Shown piece after piece: positions 59,024 through 64,000 of a DNA stretch of 64,000 nucleotides. Position 1 is the stretch's first letter. Every line of letters starts with the position of its first letter. The notes beneath the pieces are model-generated. The model saw nothing but the letters and a program-made list of their open reading frames with translations, was not told where the DNA came from and did no database searches. Source of the DNA: Magnolia sinica. Lineage: Eukaryota > Streptophyta > Magnoliopsida > Magnoliales > Magnoliaceae. A program made the translations under genes and the position numbers. Where the stretch lies: positions 4,402,001 through 4,466,000 of the forward strand of contig NC_080577.1 of the NCBI RefSeq assembly GCF_029962835.1. Direction: 5' to 3'.

Positions 59024-60289
59024 AAGAATCCAAATTATGGAAAAGTATAATGATTGCTTTGTGGAATCCACCATTTTTCTTTCCAAACAATACAATTTTC
59101 CACATCAAAGGAAAATCCTTTTTTCTTATCCATTGTTTGGCATGGAATGTATGGTTTCCAAACATGGCCTTAAGATAATAGACAGGTTGGGTCATTTGCC
59201 TTAAACTCCTTTATTTTCTTGCAGACATGCTAGTGAATGTTATGCATTGACTCGAAAAATCAAACCCCGCACATACTATAGTGCATCAAGAGTACTCGTC
59301 TAATAAGGTTGTAAAGTATGTTTTACTTCCATTGGTTGGATCCAATCCATTTCACATGTCACTATATTAGTTCTAGAATTTGAGATTCTCTTTCTACTTT
59401 AGGAAATGACTTTCTAGTAATTTTATATTGTACACATATTGGATCAATCCTTTTTTAAAACATAATTAATTGGCCCTATTTTTTTCTTTATTTTAATTTT
59501 TAACCAATAAAGCTTTTTTATTTTCTACTCATCAAATTAGACAATTACACATAGCAGGCTATATTGTAGTAGTGAGATTCCACTAGTATCCCTGCACTCA
59601 TTAGCGAGTAAAAAGTACATCTCAAGTTCATTTGCCCATTTCAAATGATGGTGATCATAGGCTTAGGGCATGTATGGATACATGGAAACCAAGGGAAAAG
59701 AAAGTAAAAAAACAACACTGATCCAACAATGATATTCATGAGAACTATTGAAACATCAATTTCAAATCTAAGTTCTTGTTTGCGTAGCAGGTGGAAATCT
59801 CATGTTATTCTCACAATACTCAGATTCTTGTTCCAAGAATCCAAATTATAGAAAATTATAATGATTGATTTGTGGAATCCATCCTTTTTCTTTGTTATCC
59901 AAACAATACTATTCATCACATCAAAGGAGAGACCTTTTTTTTCTTTCCATTGTTCGGCATGGAATCTGTGGTAACCAAAAGTGAGCTCAAGGTAATAGAT
60001 CAGTCGGGTCATTTGCCTTAAGATACCTCTATTTTCTTGCAGGCATCCTAATGAATGTTTATGGATTGACTCAAGAAATCACATCCTTCAAATACCACAA
60101 TGCATCAAGAGTACTCATCTATAAAGGTAACAAAGTATGTTTAATCCCATTGATTAGATCCAATGCACATGTCACGCTATTAATTCTAGAGTTTGATATT
60201 CTCTTTCTACTTTAGGAAATGACTTTCTACTAATTTTATATTGTACACATATACTACATTTTTCATTTAGCTTAATGATATTGGAATTA

Positions 60290-62105
60290 AATTTAACCAT
60301 ATTATCCATACGGCGATACTAATGTACCTAATTTAGTATGACAAAGATCACATGAGACAATAGTATAAGCAAAAGAAGACATTCCATCCACTCGATTCAA
60401 CATGAATATCTCAACAAAGGCATACCCTTTGCCTACATACATCTCATTCTTTAAAATGATTAACCTTTCAAATTCAAGATATAGCCTAAAACCCAACTTG
60501 TTTAACAAGTTGATGGCCAACGTAAGGTTCCTCCCAATGCTCAGTACACAGAGTAGCTCATTTAAGGGGAGACTTCACCTAAGGTGAGCTTGAGAAACAC
60601 ATTTTACGACAATCTGTCTTGGCAGCATTTCCTATGTATATTCTTGATAATCCCCTACTATTTTGCAAGAAGAGAACAAATGATTCCTACAAACATGTCT
60701 GGTGGCACCTGAGACCACCCACCAGTCATTGTCTTTACCTACCATGTTAACTTGGGAGATGACAACAATAAGATCCTTGTCTTTAGGCTACATTGTTTTT
60801 CACTTGCTTTGCTTGCACCTTCCTTTCAGTTTCAGTAGTCCTTCAAGTGCTAGAATTTTACGAAAGCATCCCCCCCTTCTCGGGTTTACTCTTCATGAAT
60901 CCTCTACCATTGTTCTTTTCAGCTTTTAATCTTGTGAGTATTATATGAAGGCTCCTTATCCTCTACCATTGTTCTTTAATTCTTCTTTCCGTACATCTTT
61001 CCAGCTAGGAAATGCTGATGGTTTAATATTAAGAACTTTTAATCCACGATTTTAAATTCTAGGAACCGACTTACAAGCAATGTTGTCAAAATCCTACGAT
61101 TCACGATATATGATTTGAGTCGAATCTTAACCAAAAGGATTTAAATCCAATCTTAAGTCCCTTTTTATATGAATCCTACAATTTACTATTCAAATTATAC
61201 TTGTTTTCTTCTATTTTAAGCTTCACATGCCTTTCATTTTATGTTTCCAAATTGAAGGGGGCTATAGGAATTGTTTAGAAAATGTAAATTATTTTATTTG
61301 TTCTTTATAAGAGATTAAGTGGCATATATTCTCTTCAACATTAAATCATGGGGCTTTTTTAATGATTTTTTCTTTAACAGGTCAAAACACCAAATGGATG
61401 TATGACTTATCTGGAATGTTTTTATGGATAGTTACGATCATGTTGACTTCTATGTATTGTGAAATGATGTTTATAAATCAAAATATCCTTTTTCATCGGT
61501 CTACGATATCAAATGTCACTACATTCAAGAAAAGTAACAAGACCATAAATTATTAAAGAATCCTGGTGTGTTGTTTAAGGAAATTTTCTTAAAAGACACA
61601 AAAAAATAAAATAAAAATCCTTTAACACTATCATGACATTGTATTTTTTTTGCTCATAACATAGCATTGATGCATATTGATGGCAAAAGGATGATTGATG
61701 AGTTAAAATTTTTTCTTTATATTTTTTCCAAAATTTTAATAAAAATATTAATCCTATGATTTAAGATATAATTTGTGATTCGATAGGATTCAATCCCTAT
61801 TACGATTTATGATATGATAACAATTTTGACAACATTGCTCACAAGAAACTTCTTGTTGCAAGCATCCTCAAATGGGTACTTTGCTTCGAATGCCCCCCAT
61901 AGTTCCCTTGCTATCTTCATGTGGAAGTAGACAACATACCACATACAGAGAATCCAATAGCAAGTTGAAGATATACACCTTGCAAAGATAGTCATTTCAC
62001 TCCCATTTCCTTCATTGACAAATTTGCTCGACGGTATCATTTTCAAAAGGTGGAGTAGTGGGTCTTCGACGAAAAGATGCTCCAACTTCAAAGATGTTAA
62101 TGTGA
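60290..62105 (-). mobile_element. Ty1/copia retrotransposon fragment (gag to pre-integrase), dead
   Basis: The minus strand runs gag, protease, then pre-integrase. Gag: ARELWGAFEAKYPFEDACNK (61800-62091), continued after the hAT insertion as RFLEFKIVD (near 61060). Protease: DNDWWVVSGATRHVC (near 60720, the DSGA site changed to VSGA). GAG-pre-integrase: KLGFRLYLEFERLIILKNEM and VGKGYAFVEIFMLN (60302-60520). Many stops. No RT or LTR is preserved. Confidence 0.82.
61078..61837. mobile_element. hAT-like non-autonomous transposon (760 bp) inside copia gag
   Basis: Ends CAATGTTGTCAAAATCCTA and ATTTTGACAACATTG. The flanks cttacaag (61070-61077) and ctcacaag (61838-61845) match at 7 of 8. The interior is AT-rich with cgattc/gatttaaga words. 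The gag reading frame KKFLVS resumes as RFLEFK once it is removed. Confidence 0.85.
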
Positions 62106-62109
62106 GATG

Positions 62110-62340
62110 TACCCAGTGTTCGTAATATCGTTACTATCAGCTGATATATCAGCCGATATTATCGTTATCGTTGGCTGGCGATACGAAAATCTGTAGAATT
62201 CGCTTGGAAATGAAAAAAAGGGGGGGAATTCTTTGTATCCCACGATATCACAAAATATCGTGCAATATCGACGATATCAACTATATATCACATCGTTTTT
62301 GGCGATATGAGGCAAAATCCTCTCCACTACCCCACAAATT
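62110..62340. mobile_element. Possible hAT-type end with cgata-rich interior
   Basis: cagtgttcgtaatatcgtta at 62112 resembles hAT ends of the CAGTGTT type. It is followed by many gatat/cgatat words with local symmetry (tatcagctgatatatcagcc). No right end found. It appears to cut off the copia gag. Confidence 0.45.
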
Positions 62341-62704
62341 TGAATATATATGTATACATATATAAAATCTTTCTTACCTCAAGATCTGCATCAGGTGAAC
62401 ACCTTTGACCGGATTTTGTGGGCCAAACATCGAGCATGTCGGATCTGGTAAGAAAACCTTAGAATTTTTTTTCCCTTCCGAAGAGAAATTCTCTGAAAAA
62501 AAACAAGATTCCTACTTGAGATTTTGGGGATTTTGGTAGGAATTTGGAAGAATGACGGAATTCGGGTGAGATTTTCGGGGATTTTGAACTGATTCGAAAT
62601 CGCACAGCCTCCAAAGCCTATGGAGAAGAAGACGAATCCAGAAGGGTTTCGTCGACTCTCTCCTTATCTAAGGAGTAGATTCGGTGCATCTTTGAAGTAT
62701 TTAA

Positions 62705-63185
62705 GATGGTGCGGCCCTTACTGTGGGGCCCACCTTGATGTATACATTTTGTATCCATTCCGTCCATACATTTTTACATATCCATTTAGGTCATGAGACA
62801 AAGAGTGGGGCAAATCCAATGCTCAAGGGGACCCATCACAGAAAACAATGGGGATTGAACGCTCACCATAACAAAACTTCTTGAGGGCCATAGAACATTT
62901 TGATCACACTGATATTTGTGTTTTCCCTTAGTCCATATTTTCCTGGACTTATGAACAGGTTGGATCACAAATAAACATTATGATGGACTCGAGGAACATT
63001 TCAAGTTTTAACGGTGGGCATCGTTGTCCTTGTTGTTTTCTATGGTGGGGTCCACTTGAGCTTTAGAACAGCCTCATTCTTTGGTTGATGCCCTAAAATG
63101 ATCTCTCTAAATGAATGGATGGTGTGGATACAACAAATACATCATGGTGGGGCCCACGGTCAAGGTCCCGCTTACATCCCTCGTC
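62705..63185. mobile_element. Family A element
   Basis: Left cttactgtggggcccacctt and right tggtggggcccacggtcaag. Arms: tatccattccgtccatacat and tgaatggatggtgtggatac. Terminal sequences are short. Confidence 0.65.
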
Positions 63186-63224
63186 CGCGCAGACTGAGAG
63201 CAGATTAACCGTTACCCAGAAAGA

Positions 63225-63570
63225 ACTCGGTGGGTGTTACTGTAAGGTCCCTAACGTGTGGGGCCCATTTGATGTATTTTTTATATATCCATGTCGTCCA
63301 TCTGTTTTTCCATCTCATTTTAGGACATGATACCAAACCCTAAGAAGATCCCTGCTGTTTGATATAAAACTTTGGTGGATAATGAATGGCTCAACAGTAG
63401 TTGCTCAATCCCCACGGTTTCCTCTCGTTTGGCCCACTTGCCTCTTAGATTTAGCTCAGTTTTGGCCGTGTGTCCTAAAATGATCAGGCTAAATGTATGG
63501 ATGGGGTGGATTCATCAAAAAATATCACGGTAGGCCCCATCTAGGTTCTCAACGCGGGAACTTCCTATTT
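63225..63570. mobile_element. Family A-type element, short version
   Basis: acgtgtggggcccatttgat, tatccatgtcgtccatctg and the inverted atggatggggtggattcatc, cggtaggccccatctaggtt. The central part is deleted relative to full members. Confidence 0.6.
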
Positions 63571-63589
63571 TGGTATGCAGATTGTGTAC

Positions 63590-64000
63590 TAACAGCGAAG
63601 TGGCTATTGAGGGTGCTATGTGGGCCCATATGATATGCGTTTTATCCAAGTCGTCCATCTATTTTTCCAGATCAGGATAGAGCATGAGCTCAAAAATGAG
63701 GGAGATTCAAATCTCGAGTGGACCACATCACAAGAAAACAATGGTGATTGAAGGCCCACCATTAAAAACTTCCTAGGGCTCACTATAATTTTTATTTGTC
63801 ATCCAACCTGTTCATTAGGTCATGCACGCCTGGATGAACATAAAACACAAATATTAGCTTAATCAAAAAATTTTGTGGCCTTAAGAAGTTTTTAATGGTG
63901 AGTGTTCAATCACTGCTCTTTCTTGTGGTGTGGTCCATATGAGATTTGGATCTGCCTCATTTTTTGGCTCATGCCATAAAATATTCTAGAAAAATGAATG
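63590..64000. mobile_element. Family A element, cut by the window end
   Basis: gctatgtgggcccatatgat, ttatccaagtcgtccatcta, tctcgagtggaccacatcac, attaaaaacttcctagggct and gtgtggtccatatgagattt in order. The right end is outside the window. Confidence 0.7.

Larger units (their letters stand above)
56185..60254. repeat. Direct duplication of about 700 bp, first copy split by a LINE
   Basis: Copy 1 is 56185-56460 plus 59024-59443; copy 2 is 59535-60254. Shared landmarks: attgtag(c/t)a(t/g)tgagat, catgagaactatt(a/g)aaacat, agttcttgtttg(g/c)gtagc, then aagaatccaaattat, gtttggcatggaat, gggtcatttgccttaa and tttaggaaatgactttcta. In copy 2 the two parts join directly at 59829-59832. Confidence 0.8.

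Overview
The window is nuclear DNA of a flowering plant. Three supported protein-coding genes have plant gene structure (GT-AG introns, a mitochondrial presequence exon, plant-type aspartic protease and mid-SUN architecture). They lie in a sea of transposable-element remnants and microsatellites. The very high density of foldback elements built around gtgggccccac and ccgtccatcc motifs suggests a woody early-diverging angiosperm, perhaps a magnoliid. That is an impression from repeat style, not a demonstrated identification. No prokaryotic, organellar or CRISPR-like feature was seen.

Genes. (1) 3952-5412, minus: an intronless, GC-rich A1-family aspartic protease of the APF1/APF2 type. (2) 39595-45143, plus: a four-exon mid-SUN (SUN3/SUN4-like) membrane protein of 570 residues; its 2.5-kb third intron holds a Tourist-like MITE and a dead LINE. 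(3) 46772-48529, minus: a two-exon mitochondrial MoaC/CNX3 enzyme of molybdenum cofactor synthesis. Genes 2 and 3 converge tail to tail. Nothing suggests that the three genes work together.

Repeats. The dominant component is a group of 0.45-0.6-kb long-inverted-repeat elements (families A, B, C and, by core motif, E). Direct duplications of 9 bp flank several of them, which points to Mutator-like (MULE) mobilisation. A second TIR family (D) has TTTGATACTC-like ends. hAT-like elements with 8-bp duplications lie at 11482-12282, 36473-36912 and 61078-61837. Five copies of one tRNA-derived SINE are present; the best (26346-26490) has a perfect 15-bp duplication. Two solo LTRs have perfect 5-bp duplications: a 552-bp one at 5766-6317 and a 2983-bp one at 29241-32223. 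LINE remnants lie at 27730-28160, 43550-44828 and about 56461-59023. A dead Ty1/copia fragment spans 60290-62105.

Nesting is clear in several places: A inside A (7 kb), C inside E (9 kb), SINE and hAT inside E (11-12 kb), solo LTR inside D just upstream of the protease gene, LINE inside one copy of a tandem duplication (56-60 kb), and hAT inside copia gag (61 kb). A degenerate 31-42-bp minisatellite fills 26508-27440. I found no convincing new biochemical system. The most interesting content is the MULE-like foldback group and its insertion history.
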